NCBI GenBank assembly: GCA_013336365.1
Contig: JAAXTT010000007.1
Location: 1 to 24,513 of the forward strand
Direction of reading: 5' to 3'
Length of the DNA stretch: 24,513 nt
DNA from: Peptococcaceae bacterium
Lineage (GTDB): Bacteria; Bacillota; Desulfotomaculia; Desulfotomaculales; Desulfocucumaceae
A model generated the notes under the pieces. The model did not search any database. It had not been told where the DNA came from and worked only from the letters and a program-made list of their open reading frames with translations. This document shows, in pieces, positions 14,815 through 20,835 of this stretch. Both the position numbers and the translations under genes were made by a program. Position 1 is the stretch's first letter. Each line of letters begins with the position of its first letter.

Positions 14815-16215
14815 ATGGAAAATCTTACACCCCATCAAATAGTGATTGAGCTGGATAAGTATATTATCGGACAGAACAAGGCAAAAAAATCTGTAGCAGT
14901 TGCCCTAAGGAATCGATATCGAAGGACCAAATTGCCGATTGAGCTAAAAGATGAGGTTGTGCCCAAAAATATTTTAATGATTGGCCCCACTGGAGTTGGC
15001 AAGACTGAAATAGCCCGAAGATTGGCTAAACTGGTTAAAGCGCCTTTTGTGAAGGTTGAAGCTACTAAATTTACTGAGGTAGGTTATGTCGGGCGAGACG
15101 TGGAAAGCATGGTCAGAGATCTGGTTGAAACTGCCATAAGGATGGTCCGCTCTGAAAAGGTTGCCTTTGTAGAGGAAAAAGCCAAGAAAATGGCAGATAA
15201 AAGAATTATAGAGTTATTGGCTCCAATGCCAAAGAATTATTCCCCAATAAAAAATCCTTTAGAGTTGATTTTTGGGGGAGCCGGTCAGCAGAGTAATCCC
15301 GGCAATCAGGACAGTGATCAATTTATCCGCCGGGTCCAATTTGAAAGAGATAGCTTGAAAGAAAAGCTGGATCGAGGAGAATTAGAGGATGAGATGCTGG
15401 AGATTGATGTGGAAGAAAATTCCACACCCATGATGGACATTTTCGCCGGGGCGGGCATTGAGGAAATGGGAATAAATCTTCAGGATATGCTGGGCAACAT
15501 GTTTCCTAAAAAGAAAAAAAAGAAAAGGGTATCAGTTTCCGAGGCCAGGAAGATTCTTGTACAGCAGGAGGCTCAAAAGCTTATTGATATGGATGAAGTT
15601 ACCTCCCAAGCAGTTCGCAGAGCAGAAGAGAGCGGAATTATTTTTATAGATGAAATAGATAAAATTGCCGGCAGAGATGGAGTTTCAGGTCCTGATGTCT
15701 CAAGGGGTGGTGTTCAAAGAGATATTTTGCCTATTGTAGAGGGCTCTACAGTTGTAACCAAGTATGGTCCGGTAAAGACTGACCATGTTCTTTTTATTGC
15801 TGCCGGTGCTTTTCATACGACCAAGCCCTCTGATTTGATTCCGGAGCTTCAAGGCCGATTTCCGATAAGAGTCGAGCTTAGCAGCTTGAGTGAGGACGAT
15901 TTTTTGCAGATTCTGACGGAGCCCCAAAACTCCTTAATTAAGCAGTATACAGCTCTTTTAGCTACTGAAGGATTAGAGGTTGAATTTTCAGAAAACTCCC
16001 TTGTTGAAATCGCGAAAATAGCATATACTGTTAATGGAAATACGGAAAACATAGGCGCCAGACGTCTTCACACAATAATGGAAAAGCTTTTGGAAGATGT
16101 TTCCTTTGATGCTCCAACAATGGTTGTGAAGGAACTGTTAATTAATCGAGAATATGTCCTTAGCAAGCTAAGTGAGGTTGCAAAAAATGAGGACCTTAGC
16201 AGATATATTTTGTAG
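14815..16215 (+). CDS. hslU: ATP-dependent protease ATPase subunit HslU (ClpY)
   Basis: A hexameric AAA+ unfoldase that feeds proteins to HslV. The 466-residue product opens with LTPHQIVIELDKYIIGQNKAK, the standard N-terminus. It has Walker A GPTGVGKT at 57-64, the pore-region motif EVGYVGRDVESMVRDLV, an intermediate domain ending in a run of six lysines, Walker B IIFIDEIDKIAG (Asp279, Glu280), and a C-terminal sensor segment ENIGARRLHTIMEKLLED. It ends LSRYIL, the tail that docks into HslV. ATG 14815 is chosen because AGGAGGT sits 6 bases upstream; an upstream in-frame TTG at 14773 overlaps hslV and lacks a site. A CodY-box-like sequence lies inside the gene (15983-15997). Confidence 0.97.
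   Translation: MENLTPHQIVIELDKYIIGQNKAKKSVAVALRNRYRRTKLPIELKDEVVPKNILMIGPTGVGKTEIARRLAKLVKAPFVKVEATKFTEVGYVGRDVESMVRDLVETAIRMVRSEKVAFVEEKAKKMADKRIIELLAPMPKNYSPIKNPLELIFGGAGQQSNPGNQDSDQFIRRVQFERDSLKEKLDRGELEDEMLEIDVEENSTPMMDIFAGAGIEEMGINLQDMLGNMFPKKKKKKRVSVSEARKILVQQEAQKLIDMDEVTSQAVRRAEESGIIFIDEIDKIAGRDGVSGPDVSRGGVQRDILPIVEGSTVVTKYGPVKTDHVLFIAAGAFHTTKPSDLIPELQGRFPIRVELSSLSEDDFLQILTEPQNSLIKQYTALLATEGLEVEFSENSLVEIAKIAYTVNGNTENIGARRLHTIMEKLLEDVSFDAPTMVVKELLINREYVLSKLSEVAKNEDLSRYIL
15983..15997. promoter_or_regulatory. CodY-box-like sequence inside hslU
   Basis: AATTTTCAGAAAACT matches 14 of 15 positions of the established CodY consensus AATTTTCWGAAAATT. It lies within hslU, about 245 bases before the codY start. 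CodY is known to repress by roadblock at intragenic sites in other Firmicutes, so autoregulation is possible. It codes for ordinary residues (EFSEN) and might be chance. Confidence 0.4.
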
Positions 16216-16240
16216 CATTCCAATGAAAGGTGCTGTTTAA

Positions 16241-17026
16241 TTGAAGAATTTATTGGCAAAAACTCGTTCAATTAATAGGCTACTGCAAAAATCAGCCGGT
16301 TATCCGGTAGATTTTAAGGAAATAGCAGCCATCTTGAGTGAAAATATTGAATGCAGTGTTTATATTGTTGACCGACGGGGAAGAACTCTTGGCTATAAAT
16401 ATGTGGAGGGCTTCTCCTGTGAAATAATGAAGGATTTAATGGAGTCAACGGAGGGTTTTCCCTCAGAGTATAATAGCAGTCTTCTGAAAAACAATGAAAC
16501 CAAGTCAAATTCCTGCCACACTGACAGCTTTTGTGTTTTTAACCAAAATGAGAAGTGTAAATTTGGCAGCAAGATAACAACCATAGTATCTATTATGGGC
16601 TCCGGCTCAAGACTTGGGACCTTGGTACTGGCAAAATTCGATAAGTATTTTACTGATGAGGATATGATTTTAGCTGAGTATGGTGCTACAGTAGTTGGAA
16701 TGGAAATATTGAGAGCAAGAGCAGGCAGAATGGAGGAAGAAGCAAGAAAAAGAGCTTCTGTACAGATTGCCTTGGGAACTCTTTCATTTTCTGAGTTGGA
16801 TGCAATTAACCATATTTTTGATCAGTTGGAGGGTGATGAGGGACTTTTGGTTGCCAGTAAGATTGCCGACCGAGTCAAAATAACCCGTAGTGTTATAGTC
16901 AATGCCTTAAGAAAATTTGAGAGTGCCGGAGTTATTGAATCTAAGTCCTTGGGTATGAAGGGAACATATATAAAGGTTTTAAATGATCACTTGCTGGAAG
17001 AGCTTGAAAGATTAAGACAGCATTAA
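16241..17026 (+). CDS. codY: GTP- and branched-chain-amino-acid-sensing regulator CodY
   Basis: CodY is a global repressor/activator of nutrient-limitation genes in low-G+C Firmicutes, activated by Ile/Leu/Val and usually GTP. The 261-residue protein has the N-terminal GAF ligand domain (to about 155), a linking helix (AEYGATVVGMEILRARAGRMEEEAR), and a C-terminal winged helix from Ala205 (ASKIADRVKITRSVIVNALR, then GVIESKSLGMKGTYIKVLN) that is almost identical to characterised CodY proteins. The GAF loop at about residues 88-106 holds three cysteines (CHTDSFCVFNQNEKC); related clostridial CodY proteins have cysteines there, but a role is unproven. The start is TTG 16241 with AAAGGTG 8 bases upstream. 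It is the last gene of the topA block and is followed by a terminator. Confidence 0.98.
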   Translation: MKNLLAKTRSINRLLQKSAGYPVDFKEIAAILSENIECSVYIVDRRGRTLGYKYVEGFSCEIMKDLMESTEGFPSEYNSSLLKNNETKSNSCHTDSFCVFNQNEKCKFGSKITTIVSIMGSGSRLGTLVLAKFDKYFTDEDMILAEYGATVVGMEILRARAGRMEEEARKRASVQIALGTLSFSELDAINHIFDQLEGDEGLLVASKIADRVKITRSVIVNALRKFESAGVIESKSLGMKGTYIKVLNDHLLEELERLRQH

Positions 17027-17040
17027 GGGCAGTATGACTA

Positions 17041-17072
17041 ATGGTCGGTAAATAACCGGCCATATTTTATTT
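17041..17072 (+). terminator. Intrinsic terminator after codY
   Basis: ATGGTCGGT (17041-17049) pairs with ACCGGCCAT (17055-17063) in a 9-bp stem with one G-U pair and a 5-nt loop, followed by a T-rich tail. It starts 14 bases after the codY stop and cleanly separates the topA-codY block from the rpsB unit. Confidence 0.8.
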
Positions 17073-17129
17073 ATATGGATATTTAGCTGAAAAGCTATTT
17101 CAGGCTTTAGATATCTGGCTTAATTAGCC

Positions 17130-17158
17130 TTGCATATAGGGGATTTTTGTGTTAAAAT
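17130..17158 (+). promoter_or_regulatory. Promoter of the rpsB-tsf unit (extended -10)
   Basis: TTGCAT (17130-17135) and TAAAAT (17153-17158) are spaced by 17 bases, with TG at 17150-17151 making an extended -10. Transcription would begin near 17165, giving a leader of about 110 bases before the rpsB ATG. It lies in the only sizeable gap between the codY terminator and rpsB. Confidence 0.6.
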
Positions 17159-17178
17159 ACACCCGGTGTAAAATACAC
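17149..17178. promoter_or_regulatory. Nested GTGT/ACAC dyads over the rpsB promoter
   Basis: GTGT (17149-17152) and ACAC (17159-17162) bracket the -10 hexamer exactly. GTGTA (17166-17170) and TACAC (17174-17178) form a second dyad over the start site. Between them ACACC and GGTGT (17159-17163, 17165-17169) form a third inverted pair. The near-duplicate block GTGT-AAAAT-ACAC thus occurs twice, 16-17 bases apart. This looks like a tandem operator; the regulator is unknown. Confidence 0.5.
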
Positions 17179-17179
17179 A

Positions 17180-17236
17180 CGTTGTTGGATCTTGTTAAGG
17201 GTTCCCGTCAGGGTTTTAACAGAGATGAGGACAACG
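17180..17236 (+). ncRNA. Structured rpsB leader (candidate ribosomal protein autoregulatory element)
   Basis: In the 5' leader, CGTTGT (17180-17185) pairs with ACAACG (17231-17236), TGTTAA (17193-17198) with TTAACA (17216-17221), and CCC (17204-17206) with GGG (17211-17213) around a GTCA loop. The result is one long nested hairpin with internal loops. Ribosomal protein mRNAs, including rpsB in other bacteria, often carry such elements bound by the encoded protein. The pairing is seen directly; S2 binding is inference. Confidence 0.5.
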
Positions 17237-17248
17237 GAGGATAAAAAA

Positions 17249-17266
17249 ACCTTTGAGAGAGGAGGT
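17249..17266 (+). promoter_or_regulatory. Hairpin that masks the rpsB ribosome binding site
   Basis: ACCTTT (17249-17254) can pair with GGAGGT (17261-17266) through six pairs, two of them G-U, around a GAGAGA loop. This sequesters the AGGAGGT that serves the ATG at 17274. With the leader structure just upstream, this could allow translational control of S2. Confidence 0.4.
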
Positions 17267-17273
17267 GTACCAA

Positions 17274-18011
17274 ATGGCAGTGATTTCAATGAAGCAACTC
17301 CTGGAAGCAGGGGTGCATTTTGGACACCAGACCAGAAGATGGAATCCTAAGATGGCGCCATATATTTTTACAGATCGTAATGGTATTTATATTATTGATT
17401 TGCAAAAGACAGTTCGTAAGGTTGATGAGGCCTATGAATTTGTAAAGAGTCTTTCCTTGGAAAATGAGACCATACTTTTTGTAGGTACCAAAAAGCAGGC
17501 ACAAGAAGCAGTTAAGGATGAGGCTGAAAGGTGTGGCATGTTCTTCGTTAACCAGCGTTGGCTGGGGGGAATGCTGACTAATTTTCAGACAATCCGTCGC
17601 CGTATTGATAGATTGCATGAGCTTGAGAAAATGGAAGAAGAAGGAAAAATGAGTCTTCTCCCCAAAAAAGAAGTGGCTGGATTAATGCATGAAAAGGAAA
17701 GATTGACAAAGTTCCTTGGCGGCATTAAAGAGATGCGTCGACTTCCCGGAGCACTTTTTATTATTGACCCCCGAAAGGAAAGAATTGCAGTGGCTGAGGC
17801 CCGCAAGCTTCGTATTCCTATCGTAGCAATTGTGGATACAAACTGTGATCCCGATGAGATTGATTATATTATTCCGGGAAATGATGATGCTATAAGAGCA
17901 GTTAAGCTGCTCACCGCAAAGATGGCTGATGCAATCCTTGAAGGCAAGCAAGGGGAACAAATGGAGCAAGTGGAACAGGTTGAGCAAGTCGAGCAGACAG
18001 AAGAGATTTAG
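17274..18011 (+). CDS. rpsB: 30S ribosomal protein S2
   Basis: S2 is a component of the small ribosomal subunit, binding near S1 and the head-body junction. The 245-residue protein begins MAVISMKQLLEAGVHFGHQTRRWNPKM and contains the family blocks TILFVGTKKQAQ, FVNQRWLGGMLTNFQT and PIVAIVDTNCDPD followed by IPGNDDAIRA. All are diagnostic of S2. The C-terminus ends in an acidic low-complexity tail made of four E-Q-V/T units, encoded by a 9-base tandem repeat around 17963-18000. ATG 17274 is chosen from AGGAGGT 7 bases upstream and the canonical N-terminus; an upstream in-frame start at 17253 has no support. The 195-base structured gap downstream separates it from tsf. Confidence 0.98.
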   Translation: MAVISMKQLLEAGVHFGHQTRRWNPKMAPYIFTDRNGIYIIDLQKTVRKVDEAYEFVKSLSLENETILFVGTKKQAQEAVKDEAERCGMFFVNQRWLGGMLTNFQTIRRRIDRLHELEKMEEEGKMSLLPKKEVAGLMHEKERLTKFLGGIKEMRRLPGALFIIDPRKERIAVAEARKLRIPIVAIVDTNCDPDEIDYIIPGNDDAIRAVKLLTAKMADAILEGKQGEQMEQVEQVEQVEQTEEI

Positions 18012-18022
18012 AGACGAATTTG

Positions 18023-18162
18023 CAGGCGGGGGCGCTTTCATTTGTCGTAAATGGTCAGTTATTGGAAGTCGGTTGACAAGACATTTCTTTTTGGCAAAAT
18101 GTCAGCGGGACTGATTACTGAATACTCACCATTTCCGATGACGAAGTGACCCCTGTTTTTTT
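18023..18162 (+). ncRNA. Structured rpsB-tsf spacer ending in a T7 run (attenuator-like)
   Basis: Nested helices can form: GGGG (18029-18032) with CCCC (18150-18153); TCATTTGTC (18038-18046) with GACGAAGTGA (18140-18149, one bulge); AAATGGT (18049-18055) with ACCATTT (18128-18134); and a local hairpin of GACATTT (18080-18086) with AAATGTC (18097-18103). The closing arm is followed directly by seven Ts (18156-18162). A competing helix CAGCGGG (18103-18109) with CCCCTG (18150-18155) is also possible. This suggests a terminator or attenuator tuning tsf relative to rpsB. Confidence 0.5.
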
Positions 18163-18171
18163 GTAGTAGAT

Positions 18172-18177
18172 TATAAT
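18172..18177 (+). promoter_or_regulatory. Isolated TATAAT before tsf
   Basis: A perfect -10 hexamer lies 10 bases after the T7 run and 29 bases before the tsf start. No acceptable -35 lies 16-18 bases upstream (that stretch is the C-run of the terminator arm). If active, it would give tsf-pyrH-frr a second promoter behind the attenuator. Confidence 0.25.
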
Positions 18178-18206
18178 AGATTAGGATTTATAAGGAGGAA
18201 GTATTG

Positions 18207-18863
18207 ATGGCTGAGATTACTGCGGCTTTGGTAAAAGAGCTTCGTGAAAGAACCGGAGCAGGAATGATGGATTGCAAAAAGGCCCTAACAGAAAATAATG
18301 GTGACTTGGAGAAGGCCACTGACTTTTTAAGAGAGAAGGGCTTGGCTGCTGCGGCCAAAAAGGCTGGCAGAGTAACAGCTGAGGGTCTTGTGGAGTCATA
18401 TATTCACGGAGAAGGCAGAATCGGTGTTTTGGTCGAGATTAACTGTGAGACAGATTTTGTGGCTAAAACTGATGAATTCAAAGGTTTAGTTAAGGATATC
18501 TGCATGCAGATAGCTGCAGCCAGACCTGAGTACGTTCGAAGAGAAGATGTTCCTCAGGAAGATGTTCTCAGAGAAAAGAATATTTTTGCTGCCCAGGCAT
18601 TGAATGAAGGAAAACCGGAAAGAATCATTGAAAAGATGGTTGAAGGCAGGGTAGACAAGTTCTACAAGGAAATTTGTCTTATGGAACAGGCGTTTATTAA
18701 AAACCCTGATATCAGTGTTGGCCAGCTGGTAACTGAAAGCATTTCAAAAATAGGGGAAAATATTTCAGTTCGTAGATTTGCCCGTTTTGAGATGGGAGAA
18801 GGCTTGCAGAAAAGACAGGAAGATTTTGCATCTGAGGTTGCTGCGGCTGCAAAATGTGATTAG
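18207..18863 (+). CDS. tsf: Translation elongation factor Ts
   Basis: EF-Ts releases GDP from EF-Tu. The 218-residue protein has the N-terminal UBA-like domain (VKELRERTGAGMMDCKKALTE, then DLEKATDFLREKG), where the TGAGMMDCK loop contacts EF-Tu. The core signature GRIGVLVEINCETDFVAKTDEF and the C-terminal VGQLVTESISKIGENISVRRF follow. Length is typical of the shorter Firmicute/Thermus-like forms, which have one reduced core subdomain. ATG 18207 is chosen over the adjacent in-frame TTG 18204; AGGAGG at 18193-18198 gives an 8-base spacing. The gene follows a structured spacer after rpsB and is 71 bases upstream of pyrH. Confidence 0.97.
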   Translation: MAEITAALVKELRERTGAGMMDCKKALTENNGDLEKATDFLREKGLAAAAKKAGRVTAEGLVESYIHGEGRIGVLVEINCETDFVAKTDEFKGLVKDICMQIAAARPEYVRREDVPQEDVLREKNIFAAQALNEGKPERIIEKMVEGRVDKFYKEICLMEQAFIKNPDISVGQLVTESISKIGENISVRRFARFEMGEGLQKRQEDFASEVAAAAKCD

Positions 18864-18934
18864 ACTTAGCAATCTACAGATTCCGGATAAATATTGACAT
18901 GACAGAATAATAATTATGTGCAGGAGGTTTTTGG

Positions 18935-19666
18935 ATGAATGTTCCAAAATACCGCCGGATTATTTTAAAATTAAGTGGAGAAGCATTAGCCGGCAACTTG
19001 GGTTACGGTATACAGCATGAAGTCCTTAATTCTATTTCCAGTCAAATTGATGAAATTTCTAAGCTTGGTGTGCAGATAGCAATAGTAGTAGGTGGCGGTA
19101 ATATATGGAGAGGTGTTTCGGGAAGCTCTGCAGGAATGGATAGGACTACTGCTGACTATATGGGCATGCTGGCAACAGTTATTAACTCTCTTGCTCTACA
19201 GGATGGGCTTCAGAAGCAAGGTGTAGACTCCAGGGTTCAGACTGCTATCGAAATGAGATCAGTAGCTGAGCCGTATATAAGGCGAAGAGCTATTCGCCAC
19301 ATGGAAAAGGGCAGAGTGGTAATTTTTGCAGCCGGAACGGGTAATCCGTACTTTTCTACAGATACAACTGCTGCATTAAGGGCTGCTGAGATGGAAGCAG
19401 ATGTTATCTTAATGGCAAAAATGGTGAATGGGGTTTACGATAGTGACCCTATGAAAAACCCCAATGCGGTAAAATATGACCATCTGAACTATATTGATTT
19501 GTTAAGAGGTGGTCTAGCTGTTATGGATACTACTGCTACCTCTCTTTGTATGGATAATAAAATTCCTCTGGTTGTTTTTAATCTAAATGATTCTGGAAAT
19601 ATAAAAAGGGCAGTTATGGGAGAAACTGTTGGAACATTTATCGGAGGTGATTTTTCTGACCAGTGA
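18935..19666 (+). CDS. pyrH: Uridylate kinase (UMP kinase)
   Basis: PyrH phosphorylates UMP to UDP with ATP in pyrimidine nucleotide synthesis. It is a hexamer of the amino-acid-kinase fold. The 243-residue protein shows RIILKLSGEALAG, VVGGGNIWRG, DYMGMLATVINSLALQD, FAAGTGNPYFSTDTTAALRA (cut here to the family block) and GVYDSDPMKNPNA. These residues bind UMP and ATP. The segment before GVYDSDP reads MAKMVN, a small variation on the more usual K-x-x-V-D. The ribosome site is AGGAGG, 8 bases upstream. Its final codons overlap the proposed start of frr, so translation of the two is probably coupled. A TTGACA at 18894-18899 has no matching -10. Confidence 0.97.
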   Translation: MNVPKYRRIILKLSGEALAGNLGYGIQHEVLNSISSQIDEISKLGVQIAIVVGGGNIWRGVSGSSAGMDRTTADYMGMLATVINSLALQDGLQKQGVDSRVQTAIEMRSVAEPYIRRRAIRHMEKGRVVIFAAGTGNPYFSTDTTAALRAAEMEADVILMAKMVNGVYDSDPMKNPNAVKYDHLNYIDLLRGGLAVMDTTATSLCMDNKIPLVVFNLNDSGNIKRAVMGETVGTFIGGDFSDQ

Positions 19667-20213
19667 AATAATTTCTGCCACAGAAGTAAACATGAAGAAG
19701 ACGCTTGAGGTAGTAAAAAAAGAGTTCTCTTCTTTAAGGGCAGGTCGTGCTACTCCAGATCTCTTGAATAAAATAATGGTCAATTATTATGGAACCCTAA
19801 CTCCGGTTTCGCAAATGGCAAATATTTCTGCACCGGAAGCAAGATTGCTATTGATTCAGCCTTGGGATAAATCTACCCTTCCTGAGATTGAGAAAGCAAT
19901 AATGAAGTCAGATTTGGGCCTTTCTCCTTCCAGCGATGGAACTGTTGTCAGATTGTCTATTCCACAGCTCACGGAGGATAGAAGGAAGGAACTGGTAAAA
20001 GCTTCCAAGAAAAAAAGTGAAGAGGGTAGGGTAGCTATCCGGAATATAAGAAGAGATGCCAATGATAACCTTAAAGATCTTGAGAAAAATGGTGAAATTC
20101 GAGAGGATGAACTGCATCGTTCTCAGGACGAAATCCAAAAGCTGACTGATAAGTATATTAAAGAAATTGATTTGGTCACAGCAAAAAAAGAGCAGGAGAT
20201 TATGCAGGTATAA
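19656..20213 (+). CDS. frr: Ribosome recycling factor, probable CTG start
   Basis: RRF splits post-termination ribosomes together with EF-G. Family blocks are clear: VKKEFSSLRAGRATPDLL, VNYYGTLTPVSQMANIS, the LGLSPSSDGTVVRLSIPQLTEDRRKELVK region and RRDANDNLKDLEKNGEI. I place the start at CTG 19656. This gives exactly 185 residues, the canonical family length. It aligns ungapped with the usual N-terminus, and GGAGG (19643-19647) lies 8 bases upstream. The nearest in-frame alternatives are GTG 19647, which falls inside that ribosome site, and TTG 19629, which would add nine residues. The next ATG (19692) would remove most of helix 1. The start overlaps pyrH by 11 bases; the TAA overlaps the next ATG by one base. 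Confidence 0.93.
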   Translation: MTSEIISATEVNMKKTLEVVKKEFSSLRAGRATPDLLNKIMVNYYGTLTPVSQMANISAPEARLLLIQPWDKSTLPEIEKAIMKSDLGLSPSSDGTVVRLSIPQLTEDRRKELVKASKKKSEEGRVAIRNIRRDANDNLKDLEKNGEIREDELHRSQDEIQKLTDKYIKEIDLVTAKKEQEIMQV

Positions 20214-20416
20214 TGACATTGTTGGAGCAAATGATTCTAGCGATTCCGCTTCAGGAGGCCTTAGTTGTTATTGAAAAAGAAGGGCTTCTCAGTGAGATAA
20301 GATATACCTTTCCTTTTGCTGATCAAAATTTTGTGGGAGAAATGGAAAGAGTTGTCAGGGTCAAAACCGAGGATAATCTGGTTAAGCTGGTTGTGGCAAA
20401 GGAAATTCGTGGTTAA
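20213..20416 (+). CDS. Small protein of unknown function, possibly PASTA-like
   Basis: A 67-residue protein whose ATG overlaps the frr stop codon (TAATG), indicating translational coupling. Its layout is PLQEALVVIEKEGLLSEIRYTF, then a loop, then MERVVRVKTEDNLVKLVVAKE: a helix followed by strands. This resembles the PASTA-type pattern of a helix (EAL..L...GL) and two or three strands ending in (V)xLxVA. The similarity is by eye only. There is no signal peptide or membrane segment, so a typical extracellular PASTA role is unlikely. Comparable short proteins may occur between frr and uppS in related Clostridia, but I cannot confirm that here. Function is unknown. Confidence 0.7.
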   Translation: MTLLEQMILAIPLQEALVVIEKEGLLSEIRYTFPFADQNFVGEMERVVRVKTEDNLVKLVVAKEIRG

Positions 20417-20440
20417 CCCAATTATTGGTTAGCTAAGCTA

Positions 20441-20472
20441 TTGCTACAAAGGATTGTTTGTGTTAAATTAAC
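20441..20472 (+). promoter_or_regulatory. Candidate promoter and overlapping palindrome for the ferredoxin gene
   Basis: TTGCTA (20441-20446), 17 bases, then TAAATT (20464-20469) with TG at 20461-20462 forms an extended -10 promoter similar in style to that of rpsB. The palindrome GTTAAATTAAC (20462-20472) overlaps the -10 and could be an operator. A start near 20476 leaves an ~80-base leader. Confidence 0.4.
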
Positions 20473-20490
20473 TAGAATCTTTTAATAAAA

Positions 20491-20540
20491 ACCCATTGAA
20501 TAAGCTTTATGGGGTGAGCTGTTATTGGATCAGTCCAGCT
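20491..20540 (+). promoter_or_regulatory. Two hairpins in the ferredoxin leader
   Basis: ACCCAT (20491-20496) pairs with ATGGGGT (20509-20515), leaving one G bulged. AGCT (20517-20520) pairs with AGCT (20537-20540), enclosing GGA/TCC (20527-20529, 20534-20536) around a TCAG loop. They precede the AGGAGG ribosome site by a few bases. A regulatory role is possible; neither resembles a riboswitch I know. Confidence 0.3.
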
Positions 20541-20556
20541 TGTAAAGGAGGTGGGA

Positions 20557-20721
20557 ATGATGCGTATTACTGAGGAATGCTTGGCATGTGGATCTTGCAT
20601 AGATTCATGCCCAGTTGAGGCAATAAGTGAAGGAGACATATATTCCATAGATCAAGAGAAGTGTGAAAATTGTGGAGCCTGTGTTGATACCTGTCCAACT
20701 GGAGCCATAGTTGAAGATTAA
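20557..20721 (+). CDS. 2[4Fe-4S] clostridial-type ferredoxin
   Basis: A 54-residue electron carrier, the classic small ferredoxin of anaerobes. Both cluster motifs are complete: CLACGSCIDSCP and CENCGACVDTCP (C-x2-C-x2-C-x3-C-P), each followed by the usual small-residue turn (VEAI, TGAI). Low-potential electrons from this protein would serve oxidoreductases such as pyruvate:ferredoxin oxidoreductase or hydrogenase; the partner is not in this window. The start is ATG 20557 or the next codon, ATG 20560, both after AAAGGAGGTG; the second has the better 8-base spacing. It appears to be a single-gene unit, with its own candidate promoter and a strong terminator, placed between frr and uppS. Confidence 0.95.
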   Translation: MMRITEECLACGSCIDSCPVEAISEGDIYSIDQEKCENCGACVDTCPTGAIVED

Positions 20722-20728
20722 ATGATGG

Positions 20729-20757
20729 AACCCCTTCTATAAAAAGAGGGGGTTTTA
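20729..20757 (+). terminator. Intrinsic terminator after the ferredoxin gene
   Basis: AACCCCTTC (20729-20737) pairs with GAGGGGGTT (20746-20754) in a 9-bp stem (one G-U pair) with an 8-nt loop, continuing into TTTTATTA. It begins 8 bases after the ferredoxin stop codon, so uppS needs its own promoter. Confidence 0.85.
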
Positions 20758-20796
20758 TTACATAAAAATAACTATATATACCTTAAGATATAATCT

Positions 20797-20835
20797 GTAT
20801 AATATAATATCATCAGTGATGATATTATATTATAC
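20797..20835. repeat. 39-base palindrome upstream of uppS
   Basis: GTATAATATAATATCATCA (20797-20815) and TGATGATATTATATTATAC (20817-20835) are exact reverse complements around a single G. Both arms contain TATAAT on their outward strands, and another TATAAT lies at 20789-20794. It is the main feature of the 152-base gap between the ferredoxin and uppS genes. It may be an operator over the uppS promoter, or a second hairpin behind the terminator. No -35 is evident. Confidence 0.65.

Noticed and set aside
17193..17221. TTGTTAA ... TTAACA halves in the rpsB leader as a Rex operator
   Set aside because: The clostridial Rex site needs about 4 bases between halves; here the gap is around 17, and the pairing fits an RNA stem far better.
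17286..17618. 110-residue minus-strand open frame
   Set aside because: It is antisense to the highly conserved rpsB and has no ribosome site or recognisable protein features.
17682..18041. 119-residue minus-strand open frame
   Set aside because: It is antisense to the end of rpsB; its Leu-rich start merely reflects the E-Q-V repeat on the other strand.
18894..18922. TTGACA upstream of pyrH as a promoter
   Set aside because: No acceptable -10 hexamer occurs at 16-18 bases; the AT-rich TAATAATTAT is too close.
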